Origin: Okapia johnstoni
Lineage: Eukaryota > Chordata > Mammalia > Artiodactyla > Giraffidae
Length of the DNA: 64,000 nt
Assembly (NCBI GenBank): GCA_024291935.2
Contig: CM044318.1
Coordinates: forward strand, 82,098,001 to 82,162,000
Direction of reading: 5' to 3'
Position numbers and translations under genes: made by a program. The notes beneath the pieces are model-generated. The model saw nothing but the letters and a program-made list of their open reading frames with translations. It was not told where the DNA came from and did not search any database. Below are positions 21,435 through 33,439 of the stretch, piece by piece; positions within the stretch are counted from its first letter, which is position 1, and each line of letters starts with the position of its first letter.

Positions 21435-23044
21435 GGTGCTCTCTGCTGACCCCTGTCCTCTCTGCTGACCCCTGTCCCAAGTCCCCGCATCTTGACTGAC
21501 AGTGGAATCGGGAGCAACAGGCGGACATTGTTGAGTGTGAGGCTGCATCACGTGGTCACTAATCCCACCACAAAGGAGACGCCAGACCCTCTAAAAGGGA
21601 AAACTGTTGAGGGCCTGGTGAGTGTTCCCCCACACTGGCTTCAGAAAGTCTACTATTTATTTAGTTAGTTTCAAAAAGTATTAAATTTTGTTTTCATTTT
21701 ACATTTTGCCTGTGCTCTACAAAGCCAAGTGAGTGAATTTATTATTTTTTCCCATCTGAGGCTATGCTAGCTTCGGTTAATGAGGTCTTTTATTTGCTTA
21801 ACTAAACCAGAAATCTCAAGCATATTTCTTGAGATTCCTGGGTCTTAAGCCCAACATGTTAGATTTAAGAGGCAACAAACTACAACACTTAATTTAAATG
21901 AAGAAGAGGAAAACTGCCTAAGAAAGGGTAAAATTTACACTAGGAATATTCCGTATGTGTCAGGGAAGGGATCCTTCCTTTTCCAATCACTGGTGGTTTT
22001 TAAAAAATTCAATCAGTATTGCTGGAAATAAGCACCTTTTCACATTAACCAAGGGAAAACTAAAAGCAAAGAAAAAGTCAAGTAAAAAAGAATGAAAAAT
22101 AAAATACATTTCACGATATCTTGTCCCCCAGATCACTCTTTTTATGGCACCTCATTTATCAGAACTATAGCTCGAGATTGTCAGAGTTAGTAGTCTCAAG
22201 TGGCCAGCTTCTAACCATGAGCAATAAAACAAACCAAAAACGAAACACTTCTCCACTGGTTACGTCAGGCTCCGAGAAAACAGTCAATCACTTAAGAAAC
22301 ACTCTTAAGTGCCTTTCCAGGGCTTAAACTAATAAACGAGGCACTGGTCACACATCTAAGGATACTCTGGGGGTAGGACGAAGACTGAGACAGAACTTTT
22401 AAAAAGTCACAGGTCACAAGAGGGAGACACCGATCGCCAGGGCGGGGAAAGAACTTTCTAGCTCTAGAGGGTAGAGTTCTTCAAAACTCACTCTGAAAGC
22501 CACTGTTTCAAACTTATAATGCAACTGTCAAGGTGTGATAATACAAATGTAACACTCATTAACTCCACAATTCTGCACTGAAGCCAGATCCACAGAAGAG
22601 CTCCAAAAACACGACAGCCTGAGATCACAGGGCAAGCTGACTTTGCGACGGCGCCCAAGAATCAGAAACCTCCACTGCTGGAGAGGAAGTTAACACTTAG
22701 CTTTATGTTCAGTTTTCGTTTTGTTCTGATTAGAATCCCTTCAAAGGGATCTCATCATACACGTAAATTAAATTACTGTTATTATGACTGATGATTGCTT
22801 TAGGTACTATTTCTGAATTGTTTTAGCTTTAAAAAAACAAAAAGCAGCACTATTACTATTACCAAATATGTGTCCTTGAAATGTTTGTCTTGCAGTACTC
22901 CCTAGAAGTGTAACCATCTTGTAATTAAAGTAAACTCTTACTTAGAAAGTACTGACCATGTTGAATCCTCGGGGAACAGTCACGTTTTCTGAATAGGCAT
23001 CTTTCTAAGGCTGACCTTGCCTCTTTTTACACAAACCCATCACG

Positions 23045-23490
23045 CATCACCCACTTATCTGTTCTGGTGATTCAGAGATGACCCATGGAGTGGTGGACTC
23101 TATTTCCTCTCCCTGTGAATCTGAGCTGGCCCCGTGACTCGCTGTGACTGCAAGAACGCAGTGAAGTGATGCTGGACGACTTCCGAGGGATTGAATTGCT
23201 TGAAAACACTCTCCCTTGGAGCCAGCTGTCATTCTGTGAGGTGGAGAAGCCACTAGGAAGAGACTGAAGCTTGGCACCTGCCGACAGAAGGCACAGCCCG
23301 CCAACCACGTGGACGAGTGGTGGAAGGTGCCCCACCCGGCACGGCCTCCGGATGCCCACAGGCCCAGCCGACAGGACGCCCACGCGAGCCCAGTCAACCT
23401 GGAGAACCACGGGACAGGCCACCAAGTCCCAGCAGCAGAAAACCAGACTTCTGCCAGCTAAACAGAGCATACTCGAGATTTAACTTTTTC
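23045..23490 (+). mobile_element. Ancient interspersed repeat, probably LTR-related, class not certain
   Basis: The sequence order (gtggactctatttcc, gaatctgagctggcc, gtgatgctggacgacttcc, cccttggagcc) recalls an old widespread mammalian repeat, but I cannot name the family safely. The open frames in it on both strands are not coding. Confidence 0.35.
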
Positions 23491-23510
23491 TTCATGACTC
23501 AAGGTCCATT

Positions 23511-23862
23511 GGAGAAGACTCAAGAGTCCCTTGGACTGCAAGGAGATCCAACCAGTCCGTCCTAAAGGAGATCAGTCCTGAGTGTTCATAGGAAGGACTG
23601 ATGCTGAAGCTGAAACTCCAATACTTTGGTCACCTCATGTGAAGAGCTGACTCATTGGAAAAGACCCTGATGCTGGGAAGGATTGAGGGCAGGAGGAGAA
23701 GGGGACGACAGAGGATGAGATGGCTGGATGGCATCATCGACTCGATGGACATGGGTTTGAGTCAACTCTGGGAGTTGGTGATGGACAGGGAGGCCTGGCA
23801 TGCTGTGGTCCATGGGTCGCAAAGAGTTGGGACACGACTGAGCAACTGAACTGAACTGAACA
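23511..23862 (+). mobile_element. BovB LINE 3' end, 5'-truncated
   Basis: It enters BovB at 'tggagaagactcaagagtcc', runs through 'gaagctgaaactccaatac' and 'ggacgacagaggatgagatg', and ends in the GAACT tail repeats (actgaactgaactgaac). This RTE-clade element is characteristic of ruminants. Confidence 0.93.
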
Positions 23863-24215
23863 AGGGCACCAATACACTGGTTCCTGTGACAGAATGAGGT
23901 TTCCAGATGTCCCTGAAGTGACAGAGGTCAGAGGGCAGACTGCGGCCATAGAGCCCTCCTTCCCCGGGGATGTGGTACCCACATCACACCATCGTGCTTC
24001 CCTGGTGAGGCCCGTCTGCTTCGCTAACCTGCTCTCCTATGTGGCGCCTAGAAACCAGTCAGCCTTGTTGGACAGAAATGCCTGTGAAGGCTGAGTCCAC
24101 AAAGGGCTCTGCTGACCCCAGCGAGTCTGAAGGGTAAAGCTATGAAGCCCGTGACACCTATTTGCAGTTCTCTCGGGACCTGTTTTTCTTTCTTTTGGTC
24201 TATCTTTATTTATTT

Positions 24216-24646
24216 GGGCTTCCCTAATAGCTCAGTTGGTAAAGGATCCGCCTGCAGTGCAGGAGACCCCAGTTCGATTCCTGGGTCGGGAAGATCCCCT
24301 AGAGAAGGGAAAGGCTACCCACTCCAGTATTCTTGGGCTTCCCTGTGGCTCAACTGGTAAAGAATCCACCTGCAATGCAGGAGAGCTGGGTTCGATCCCT
24401 GGGTTGGGAGGATCCCCTAGAGAAGGGAAAGGCTACCCACTCCAGTATTCTTGGGCTTCCCTGTGGCTCAACTGGTAAAGAATCCACCTGCAATGCAGGA
24501 GAGCTGGGTTCGATCCCTGGGTTGGGAGGATCCCCTGGAGGAGGGAAAGGCTACCCGCTCCAGTATTCTGGCCTGGAGAATTCCAAGGACTATATAGTCC
24601 ATGGAGTCGCAACAAGTCGGACACAACTAAGCAACTTTCACTTTCA
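24216..24646 (+). mobile_element. Trimeric Bov-tA SINE (three tandem heads, one tail)
   Basis: Heads start at 24216, 24335 and 24453, with unit spacings of 119 and 118 bases. The second and third are almost identical. Each head runs from 'gggcttccct' to 'ctccagtattctt', and only the third continues into a short-form tail ('ggcctggagaattcc', 'actatatagtccatgg'). The whole lies between ctttatttattt (24204-24215) and ctttatttactt (24647-24658), an 11-of-12 target duplication, so it inserted as one unit. Confidence 0.88.
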
Positions 24647-24654
24647 CTTTATTT

Positions 24655-24920
24655 ACTTAATTGGAGGATAACGGGCTTTACAATGTGGTGTTTCTGCCGT
24701 ACAACAACATGAGTCAGCTCTAAGTGTACACATGTCCCTTCCCTCTCGAGACCCCCCACCCCTCACCCCATCCCTCTAAGTCATCACAGAGCGCCAGGCT
24801 GGGCTCCCTGCGCTATCCAGCGGCTTCCCACTGGCTATTTACACAGGTGGTGTATAAATGTCAAGGCTACTCTTTTGATTTGTCCCACTCTCTCCTTCCC
24901 CTGCTGTGTCCACAAGACCC
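24655..24920 (-). mobile_element. Bovine-type L1 3' UTR, reverse
   Basis: The order 'cttaattggaggataa', 'tttacaatgtggtgtttctg', 'catgagtcagctctaagtgt', 'ccatccctctaagtcatcac' and 'tgtcccactctctccttccc' is the reverse of the young bovine L1 3' end seen in sense at 43140-43553. Confidence 0.75.
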
Positions 24921-25065
24921 TTTTACTGTCATATAGACAGAGTTCCCGATTTGGAGGGGGGAGTGGCTGAGTCCTGAGTCCACCAACTCGCATGACAGAC
25001 ACACACACCTCTTCTCACTGATTTGGCGACTGGCGGGAGCCGTGTCAATCACTTTCTGCTTGTCA

Positions 25066-25271
25066 TTGTTTAGGCGCTCAGCTGTGTCCGACTCTTCACG
25101 ACCCGGTGGACTGTAGCCCTCCAGGCTCCTCTGTCCATGGGATTTCCCAAGCAAGACTGCTGGAGTGGGTTGCCATTTCCTTCTCCGGGATATTTTCCTG
25201 ACCCAGGGATTGAACCTGAGTCTCCAGCATTGCAGGTGGATTCTTTACTATTGAGCCACTAAGGAAGCCCC
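25066..25271 (-). mobile_element. Bov-tA SINE, reverse
   Basis: A complete reverse copy from 'ttgtttaggcgctcagctgt' to 'gccactaaggaagcccc', with moderate divergence. Confidence 0.87.
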
Positions 25272-26274
25272 ACTTTCTCCCAGATGTAATTAAATACACA
25301 CAAGAGATTCGTGTCCTGGCCTTTGGCAAATTTAATAGTACCAAACTAAATAAGGGAAAACAAGTAATAGAGGCTACACATCACTCAAAATAAAATTTAA
25401 TAAAATCTGTCCTGTTATCAATATAAACTACATTCTATGACAAGAATTTTAAATCTGAAAGCAAACTGGCATTTGCTCATTTTTCAAAGCTATCCTACAT
25501 GAGACTGTAGATCATATAATTTGTCCAAGACTGCCCTCTGAACTGAATCTATTACAACTCTTAAATGAGCATTTACGAAAATAATACATTATCCAGCATA
25601 ACACGAAACCACCTCACCAAGAAAAGAATCAGAAGTTAACACGTGGCTAAGGAGCTACATGTTGGCTATTTACATTTTGGCTCTGGGCCAGTAATTCTAG
25701 AAACGTAAATGGAGTCCACAAACAAGGAAGGATAAACCTTTCAAGGGACCAAGTCAAATAACGTGGTGAACTTTGTCCTGAATAACTGTTTCACTGTGTG
25801 ATGCTCCTCTTCTGCATTTTTCACCCTCGTTCAATTGAGTATCAATGGGTTCTTCACACCTACCAAACCCTCACCTGTACAATTTCCGCAACTGCGCAGG
25901 TCTGGCAAGCCCCCAACACTTAGTTTCTGGACCTCTTCTCTCTGTAAAAGGGCCAGTGAGGTCTCATCCCATTTCGTGGCTTTAATGCCACCGTTATGTG
26001 GAGGTCTCCCTGTTTATATGTCCCGTCAAGCCTCTCCTCCCTGAACTCCAGTCTCGTATATTCAACTACCTACTAGTCATCTCCAACGTGGGTATTTAGC
26101 AGGCACTTTCAAACTTTACGTACCCAAAGCTGAGCACTGACATCTGCCCCAAAGCCATACACCTGGTCCTCTCATCTTCTTCCTTTTAATTGCTCAGACC
26201 CCAAAATCTGAACTTATTCTTCATTTTTCTTTATCTCTGATCCATCAGTGGACGTGCTAGAGAGAACAGCAGCA

Positions 26275-26945
26275 TCTAAAGATGTGTGTGTCCAAATGCC
26301 TGGGATCTTCAGTATGTACCCTGCTTGACAAGAGGACTGCAGATGTGATCGAGTTAAGGGCCTTGGCCGAGGGAGATCATGCTGGTGGGCACAAGCTAAT
26401 CTCAGGGTCTGAAAATCAGACACCCTTTCTCAGGTTTGGTCAGAGGGGATACCACCATGGAAGAAGAGTTGGGGAGATGCGATGCTGTTGCCTCTGAGGA
26501 TGGAGGGCAAGCTTGTGAGCCACGACATGGTGACCTCTAGAAGCTGGGAAACCAAGGAAAGGAATTCTCTCCTAGAGTGTCTAGAAAGCAGCATAGCCCT
26601 GCCTGATTTTAAACCAGTGAGACCCCCGTGATGAACATTTAAAAACATGTATTTTAATTTTTATTTGTTTATTTGGCTGCACTGGGTCTTAGTCACAGCA
26701 CGCAGGATCTCTAGTTGAGATTTAAAGCATAAACTCTTAGTTGGGGCCTGTGGGATCTAGCTCCCTGGCCAGGGATCCAGCCCAACCCCCCTGCATTGAC
26801 AGTGCAGAGTCGGAGGCACTGGACCACCAGAGAAGTCCCAAACCATGATGATCTAACTTCTAACTGAAGCAAATTAGGATAATAAATAAATTACCACTAA
26901 AGTTGCAGTAATGTGTTACAGCAGTAATAGTTAACTAATACATCT
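26275..26945 (+). mobile_element. MLT1-type (ERVL-MaLR) LTR, interrupted by a CHR SINE
   Basis: The left part has 'gatgtgatcgagttaaggg' and 'ctctagaagctggg'. The right part, after the SINE, has 'taataaataaattacc', 'gtgttacagcagtaatag' and 'actaatacat'. This is the order of MaLR LTR ends. It carries no coding sequence. Confidence 0.55.
26655..26840 (-). mobile_element. CHR-type SINE inside the MLT1 LTR, reverse
   Basis: It runs from 'tttatttgtttatttggctg' and 'cactgggtcttagtcacag' to 'ggaccaccagagaagtccc'. The LTR resumes after it, so this insertion is younger. Confidence 0.75.
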
Positions 26946-28771
26946 GGTCATGCCCGTTCTCCCTTCAAAATATATCAAAACCCCCATAACTTCCACCATG
27001 AACAGCCGGTCTGAGCCACTATCCTCTCATCTGGATTACTGTGACAGCCTCGTGACTGGTCTTGGTTCCACCCTTAGTCTCTTGCAGTCAAAGTGATCCT
27101 GGTAAAGTCTACTTAGGTCTCCTCTGCTCAAAAAATTTCTCATGATTTAGGAATTTCACCTTACTCCAAGGAAAAACCACAATCCTTAACAGGATCTGCA
27201 AGGCCTGTGGGATCTAGAGGCACCACCTCCCTGCCCCGGTCTCCCCCTGGCTCCGTCTCTCACTCACGCTTCTCTGTTTGCGTGGCCCCCTCACTGGTCC
27301 TCAAACACACGGCACACGCCTGCCTCAGGGACTTCATACCTGCTCTGCTCTCCGCCTGAAACGCTTCTTTCCTCAGGCATCCAAATGGCCAGCTCCCGTA
27401 TTTCCTAAAACCTTCACTGAATGTCCAATCTGCCACAGGGGGCTTCCCTCACACGGGTCTGCCCACGCCCCTGTGCCCCAAACCCACTCCCCAAGCTCCT
27501 TAACCCGTGCTGCTTTCCTCTTCACATTTTTTTATTCTCGGAGCCCTCCACCAGAATGCAAGCACCTCGAGGTGGGGAGGTGTCTATTTTTCTCCCCGCC
27601 TTTACAGCAGAGTTGGCACATGGAAAGCATTCAACAAATATCTGCTGAATGAATGAATGAGGGATGTTGCTAGCGCATCAGGGTGCTGCTGTTCAACTTT
27701 CCAGGTTGCCCTCTGTTTGGTCAGTGACCAAGTCCTTCAAAACTTCGCCGCATTCTGTTCCTTCTGTCTCATCTTTCATCCCAGACGCCTGTGACCACCT
27801 GCCTTTCTCCCCAGGCTCTCCACTGCAATCTCTCGTGCACAGATCTGCACTTTCATTCTATTACTCTACTTAAAGTCCCAGTTAGCTTGCTACTGCTGCA
27901 TCAATAGAGCTGAAACACTTCTGTCAGGAACGCACTATATTTCTGGATTTCAGTGACTTTTTTGCCCCCGAATATGACACAGAATAGACCCTTGCTGTTT
28001 TTAAAGGGTATGGCCTGAGAGTCTGGTGAATTAGCACATCCATCAACTGAAATATCTGCAAGCTCTTCAGTTTTCCCATGAACCATACATCTAAATCACA
28101 AATTAGCTCCTTTTTCAACATTTCTTACAGCTGCTTTTTTCTTGATGACTTGAGAACAGTATTTGGGTAGAAAATCACAGAGTTGCACTGAGATTCACAC
28201 AACAGCATGCTTCGGTCCTGCTCCAGCAGACCCCTGATCTTTCAGGTCACTTGTAAATAAACAGTACGAGGAGGCAACATCCCTAAGGATTAGGAAACTA
28301 CCGAACCATCTGTACTACACACTCTCTTTCCCCCATACTTTCAGTCTCTCTACTTGAACCATTATTGAGCTATATCCTCTTTGGCAATTTCCACAGTCTG
28401 AACCCAGATATAGTGGGTATTCGATTAGAATCACCTTCTGTCCTTTGGAGATTTTATGCTTTTAAGAGTAACATCTGATTGTGTTTTATTACAGGTGTCA
28501 TTTGCAATCTAAAAGGTTTTCTCTATTCTCAAGTTTTCTCATCTTCAATACCTGTATTTTCATGTCTTCCACTTTCTTATTCAATCAACATTTGAGTGTC
28601 TACTAAGCATCTGGCCTGTGAACATACGAGTGACTCATGTGCACAGGTGAACATACTAGTGACACGTGAACAGGCAGGGCTGGGTCCTGTCCTCATGGGG
28701 CTTACAGTCTAGCTGAAAACGAAGGTGGGGTGTCAAACAAAGACTCCTAATCTTGTAGTCAAATAAGTAAG

Positions 28772-28985
28772 ACTTCCCTGGTGGCTCAGATGGTAAAGAA
28801 TCTATCTGCCTGCAGTGTGGGAGACTTGGGTTCAATCTCTGGGTTAGGAAGATCCCCCGGAGAAGGGAATGCATACCCCCTCCAGTATTCTTGGCTGGAG
28901 AATCCCATCGAAAGAGGAGCCTGGTGGGCCACAGTCCATGGGGTCGCAAAAAGTCAGACACGACTAAGTGACTAACACTTTCACT
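28772..28985 (+). mobile_element. Bov-tA SINE
   Basis: A complete sense copy from 'acttccctggtggctcagat' to 'gtgactaacactttcactt'. Short matching flanks (aagtaag on both sides) suggest the target duplication. Confidence 0.88.
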
Positions 28986-29812
28986 TACTTTCAAGTAAGT
29001 AAAAGAAGGAAGAATGACAGGTATGTAATAGAAAAAAAAAAGATCCAGCGATGGGTAAATTCATGGATGAGACAAGGGCCACATCAGAAACGACTAGATA
29101 AGCTATGGGAAGGAGACTGTTTTATTTTAAACGCCATGGGTCTACCTCAGTCATTTCTTGATTAAAATTTCTATTTTTTAAACATTGTGCTTTTCCTTAC
29201 AATTTTGCTAAATCTGTTACTCAATTTTCTAAATATTCTCTATAATTTTTCTAATATCTACCTTCAATTTTCTTAATTACTACTGCATGACAAGTTCTAG
29301 GAGAGCTGGTGCCAACTGAACGTAAATGGCAGAATGGAACGGATGGAGGGGTTATGAGCGAGCTCAGCAAACAGGGCAGTAGGAGAAACCGGCGAGTCAC
29401 ATTCAAGTGAAAAATTATCAGAAATACTAAAAACTAAACACTACTTCTTGACTATCACAAATTATTTTCACAAAGCTCTGTGAAAATAGGTCTTTTCAAC
29501 AATCTAATTCACAGCCTATCCTTTTTCATCCCCACTGCTTAGGAAAGTGTTCTGGAGAAAACACAGATACACAAATACCTCGCCTTTTAAAAAATTATTC
29601 TTTTAACGTGACTTCCAAATTTGTTTTGACACTATTTATGTGAACAACGTATTTTTCTTGAAGAATTTGTGCTAATTTTTACTGAAAGTTTTAAAATAAT
29701 TTAATAACTATTTAAAGTCTCTTCATATTCTGCAGAAGAGGAAATTATTTATTATTCACATATTTGCAAACAGGATTAAATGGAGACTCAGTAATTTCTT
29801 AAAAGTCCTAGA

Positions 29813-30205
29813 GGATGTCCCTGGTGGTTCAGCGGTTAAGAGTACACCTTGTAATGCAGGGTTCGATTCCTGGTCCTGGAAGATCCCACATGCCGCAGAG
29901 CACCTAAGCCCACGAGCCACAATTACTGAGCCTGCGCCCTGGGGCCCTTGAGCCACTAGTGAAGCCCAAGGGCCTTGAGCCCAAGTTCTGCAACAAGAGA
30001 AGCCACCAGGTGAGAAGCCTGTGCACCACGACAAAGAGCAGACCCTGCTCGCATCTGGAGCAGAGCCCCCCCACACAGCGACAGAGACCCAGCACAGCCA
30101 GAAAGTGAATCTGAGCAAACTCCAGCAGGCAGTGAAGGACAGGGAAGCCCGGCGTGCTGCAGTCCATGGGGTCGCAAAGAGTTGCGCACGACTTAGCGAC
30201 TCAAC
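29813..30205 (+). mobile_element. CHR-type SINE with a BovA/BovB-like tail
   Basis: The head 'tccctggtggttcagcggtt' is followed by 'gttcgattcctggtcctgg', 'cacatgccgcagagc' and a long body ('gcctgtgcaccacgac', 'cagagacccagcacagcc'). From about 30135 the sequence changes to 'agggaagcccggcgtgctgc' and 'agtccatggggtcgcaaag', a BovA/BovB 3' end. Confidence 0.65.
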
Positions 30206-30869
30206 ACCAAACAAGGGGAGCAGCTTAGTAAAAGGAAACACGTGTCCATGTGGAATCTCTGGAGCGACGCTGGAACACTAACGCAAACTCAGCACATGTA
30301 CTCAGCACATTCACTCAGGTTTTCATGCGGCGTCCTCTAGCCCCAGGTTTATGATAGCTTTCCTAAGGTCAAGATCCACTTCTGAGTCATCTCTGCAGAG
30401 TTTAGAAAGTAATATAGGCCTTTGCAAAGATTATGTGACCACTAAATATTAGCTGAAATAATAAACACTATACTCGTGAACCATGATGATAAGGTTTAGA
30501 ACAAAGGAAGGTTAATGAGGCATTAATGAGGCATATCTTGTCCTCAGGATAGAGGGCTGTTATTTCTTTGTGGAGAACAGGATCATTAGTTCCATATTCC
30601 ACACCAACTCTATTCAAAGTGCTTGTTTGTGACAAGATAAGGAGCTTGCACCGCAGTGTAAATTAACTGGCTGATTCCTTCCCCGAAGAAGTCTTGCTAT
30701 TACACTGAACTAAACAGTATGATTAGGGCCACAGTCTATTTACATTCTGGCACCAGCTCCTAATCTCACTACAAACCAGTAACAGTCTGTGGACTGACAT
30801 TGGTCTGCACACCGCACTTCGAAAACAAAGGTTATATCCAACCACCGAAGCTGGACTAGTACTAAGGAT

Positions 30870-31130
30870 AACAATAATGATAATGATTCTACCAATTAGC
30901 CTTTACAGAGTGCTTACTGGGCGCCAGATGCTATAAGTACTTAAGCACTTTATATGGATTATTTCATTTAAACTCTTAAGGACCCCATGAGGGCTTACTT
31001 TATTATTTCCGTTTTTTTTAATGAGGAAATTTAAGCCTTCAGAAGCTTAGTTAATTCACTCAGCTTTGAGCCGCTCAGCTGGGGTAGAGCAGGTGCTCAA
31101 GTCCTGCAGTCTGCTTGCAGCTTCGCCCCA
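30870..31130 (+). mobile_element. MIR SINE
   Basis: The core order is clear: 'agcctttacagagtgctt', 'gggcgccagatgctataagt', 'gcactttatatggattattt', 'atgaggaaatttaagcc'. Confidence 0.7.
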
Positions 31131-31489
31131 GGTATGTGTCCCAGGTACGTGTCCAGTGTGTGCTCAACCATGTTGCATCACACAGCTTCCTGATGCATTA
31201 AAGAACAACAGCAGGCTCCCGCTGCAACACTGTGGGTAGAGAACTACTCGATATTGCCGGAGGTATCAGGCAGGGTGGCTGGGAAAACATACCATATGAC
31301 AACAGTTCTTTCATGGAAAGGAAAACATAGTTGTAATCATCCATATTGAGAGTTACAGTCAAATATCTAATATGGAAACTTTATTTCCCAGGTGTATTCT
31401 ATTTTAATCGAAAACAATGGACTTAAGGTTACTGGGCTTTTTAGAAGATTACGCCTTTGCTTTCCTTTGTTTTAATTGGCTGAGAGCTC

Positions 31490-32390
31490 CCGAAAAGCAC
31501 ATCCTATTGTATACTGTCACCCTGCTTATTTAACTTCTATGCAGATTACATCATGTGAAATGCCGAGCTGGATGAAGCACAAGCTGGAATCAAGATTGCT
31601 GGGAGAAATCTCAATAATCTCAGATATGCAGATGACACCACCCTTACAGCAGAAAGTGAAAAGGAATTCAAGAGCCTCTTGATGAAGGTGAAAGAGGAGA
31701 GTGAAAAAGCCATCTTAAAACTCAGCACGGAAAAAACGAAGAACATGGCATCAGGTCCCATCACTTCATGGCAAACAGACGGGGAAACAACGGAAACAGT
31801 GACAGACTTTTATTTTCTTGGGCTCCAAAATCACTGTGGACGGTGACAGCAGCCATGAAATTAAAAGACACTTGCTCCTTGGAAGAAAAGCTATGGCAAA
31901 CCTAGATAGTGTATTAAAAAGCAGAGACACTACTTTGCGAACAAAGGTCTGTACAGTCAAAGCTATGGTTTTTCCAGTAATCATGTAGAGATGTGAGAGC
32001 TGAACAATAAAAAAGGCTGAGCACCAAAGAACTGATGCTTTTGAACTGTGGTGTTGGAGAAGATTCTTGAGATCCCCTTGGACTGCAAGGAGATCCAACC
32101 AGTCCATCCTAAAGGAAATCAACTCTGAATATTCACTGGAAGGACTGATGCTGAAGTTGAAGCTCCAATACTTGGGCCACCTGATGCGAAGAGCTGACTC
32201 ATCAGAAAAGACCCTGATGCTGGGAAAGATTGAAGGCGGGAGAAGGGGATGACAGAGGATGAGATGGTTGGATGGCATCAGCGACTCAATGGACATGAAC
32301 TTGAGCAAGCTCTGGGAGTTGGTGATAGGGAAGCCTGGCGTGCTGCAGTCCATAGGGTCGCAAAAAGCTGGACACAACTAAGCGACTGAA
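31490..32390 (+). mobile_element. BovB LINE, reverse-transcriptase remnant and 3' end
   Basis: The longest BovB here (about 0.9 kb). The reverse-transcriptase catalytic block Tyr-Ala-Asp-Asp is still spelled out at 31625-31636, but stops and frameshifts break the frame, including a TAG in the 'atcatgtagagatg' region, so it is dead. It continues to 'ggatgacagaggatgagatg' and ends 'ctaagcgactgaac'. A 203-residue open frame on the opposite strand (32377-31766) is antisense to this element and is not a gene. Confidence 0.92.
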
Positions 32391-32404
32391 CAACGACAAT
32401 GTTG

Positions 32405-32475
32405 ATTTCCAGTGGAAGAGCTTGGCGGGCTACAGTCCACGGGGTTGAAGAGAGTCAGACACAACCAAGCGATAT
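32405..32475 (+). mobile_element. BovA-type SINE tail fragment
   Basis: 'gcgggctacagtccacgggg' and 'gtcagacacaaccaagcgat' match a BovA 3' end. It lies just after the BovB, without a head. Confidence 0.7.
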
Positions 32476-33058
32476 CACAATAACAACAGTTATATACCAA
32501 ACACAGCTTGAATAATCAATCCTGCACAATTTTTTTTCAAGAATCCTACATTCTACTGGCAATTTGCACATACAGAAAGACTTCCCACGCTCAATCAATG
32601 TTTATGTATCATAATAACATATTACGCCCTACATGTAGGTCTATAAATCAAGGGTTTTGTTAGAATTTCAAGTGGCTGGGCCACTCAGTGCTTTTCAACA
32701 CTATTCTGATGATTATTTTTACTGGATAATATTCTAAAAACTAACACTTGAGTAAAAGCAAAGTTAATAAAGTATGCTAAAATATCAATCTGACTTATTT
32801 TTGCAGTCTGGTTAGACATGTGAACAGATGCGTGAGCCGATCAAAGCTGAAAACCCAAACTAGGCTATTGCCAGTCTCCCTAAGGAATTCACCGTATTTA
32901 TTTTACCTACAACATACACAAAATGAACTTTCATACTTCTTTATCAAAGACAGTATTGCTTGGGGCATTATCACACCTCCTGAAGTTACATTTTACTTGA
33001 ATTGTTGCTGTAAACGGAGATTGTGAAAAACGAAAAATATGAGGAAACTTTTTCACAA

Positions 33059-33081
33059 AGTGTGTGTGTGTGTGTGTGTGT
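33059..33081. repeat. GT dinucleotide microsatellite
   Basis: About ten GT units lie directly at the 3' end of a reversed BovA SINE. Confidence 0.9.
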
Positions 33082-33196
33082 TCAGTCGGTCGCATCCGAC
33101 TCTTAGCGACCCCATGGACTATAGCCTGCCAGCCTCCTCTATCGGTGGAATTCTCCAGGCAAGAATACTGGAGTGGGCGGCCATTTCCTCCTCCAT
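33081..33196 (-). mobile_element. BovA SINE unit, reverse
   Basis: A single unit from 'gttcagtcggtcgcatccga' to 'ccatttcctcctcc', with the GT run at its tail side. Confidence 0.85.
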
Positions 33197-33439
33197 GCTA
33201 ACAAAGTAATGGGTAGCTATTCGGCACCCACTTGACTAAACCAAGAATCAACCGATAAACTACGTTGTGCACTCTAAGGCAGGTGGAGGAAAACAGAATC
33301 ATTTCAGGGAGCGCCAACACAGGAGCCTGGAGGAGCGGGGGTTCTGTCCTGTTAACCTCTCCAGATTTTCTGGTCCCTCCTCTCTCCTCTCTGTACCCCA
33401 GAGTTTTATCCCCAACCCTCTTCTCATTGCACACAACCT

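Larger units (their letters stand above)
25840..27660 (+). mobile_element. Old LINE-like repeat split by an MLT1 LTR
   Basis: Two matching-orientation parts (about 25840-26260 and 26945-27660) read as one ancient element: 'gaactccagtctcgtatatt' early, 'catctggattactgtgacag' and 'ctcctctgctcaaaa' later, and an L2-style end 'gcattcaacaaatatctgct' followed by GAAT repeats. Similar sequence recurs at 33440-33960 and 41650-42665. The family name (L2 or old L1) is not certain. The open frame at 27278-27652 lies inside this repeat. Confidence 0.5.

Noticed and set aside
24216..24646. tRNA genes suggested by the tRNA-like heads and the regular 118-base spacing
   Set aside because: These are Bov-tA SINE heads. 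They do not fold as complete tRNAs and continue into SINE tails. The spacing also rules out a CRISPR array.
31766..32377. A 203-codon minus-strand open frame
   Set aside because: It is exactly antisense to a BovB LINE whose sense strand carries reverse-transcriptase remnants.
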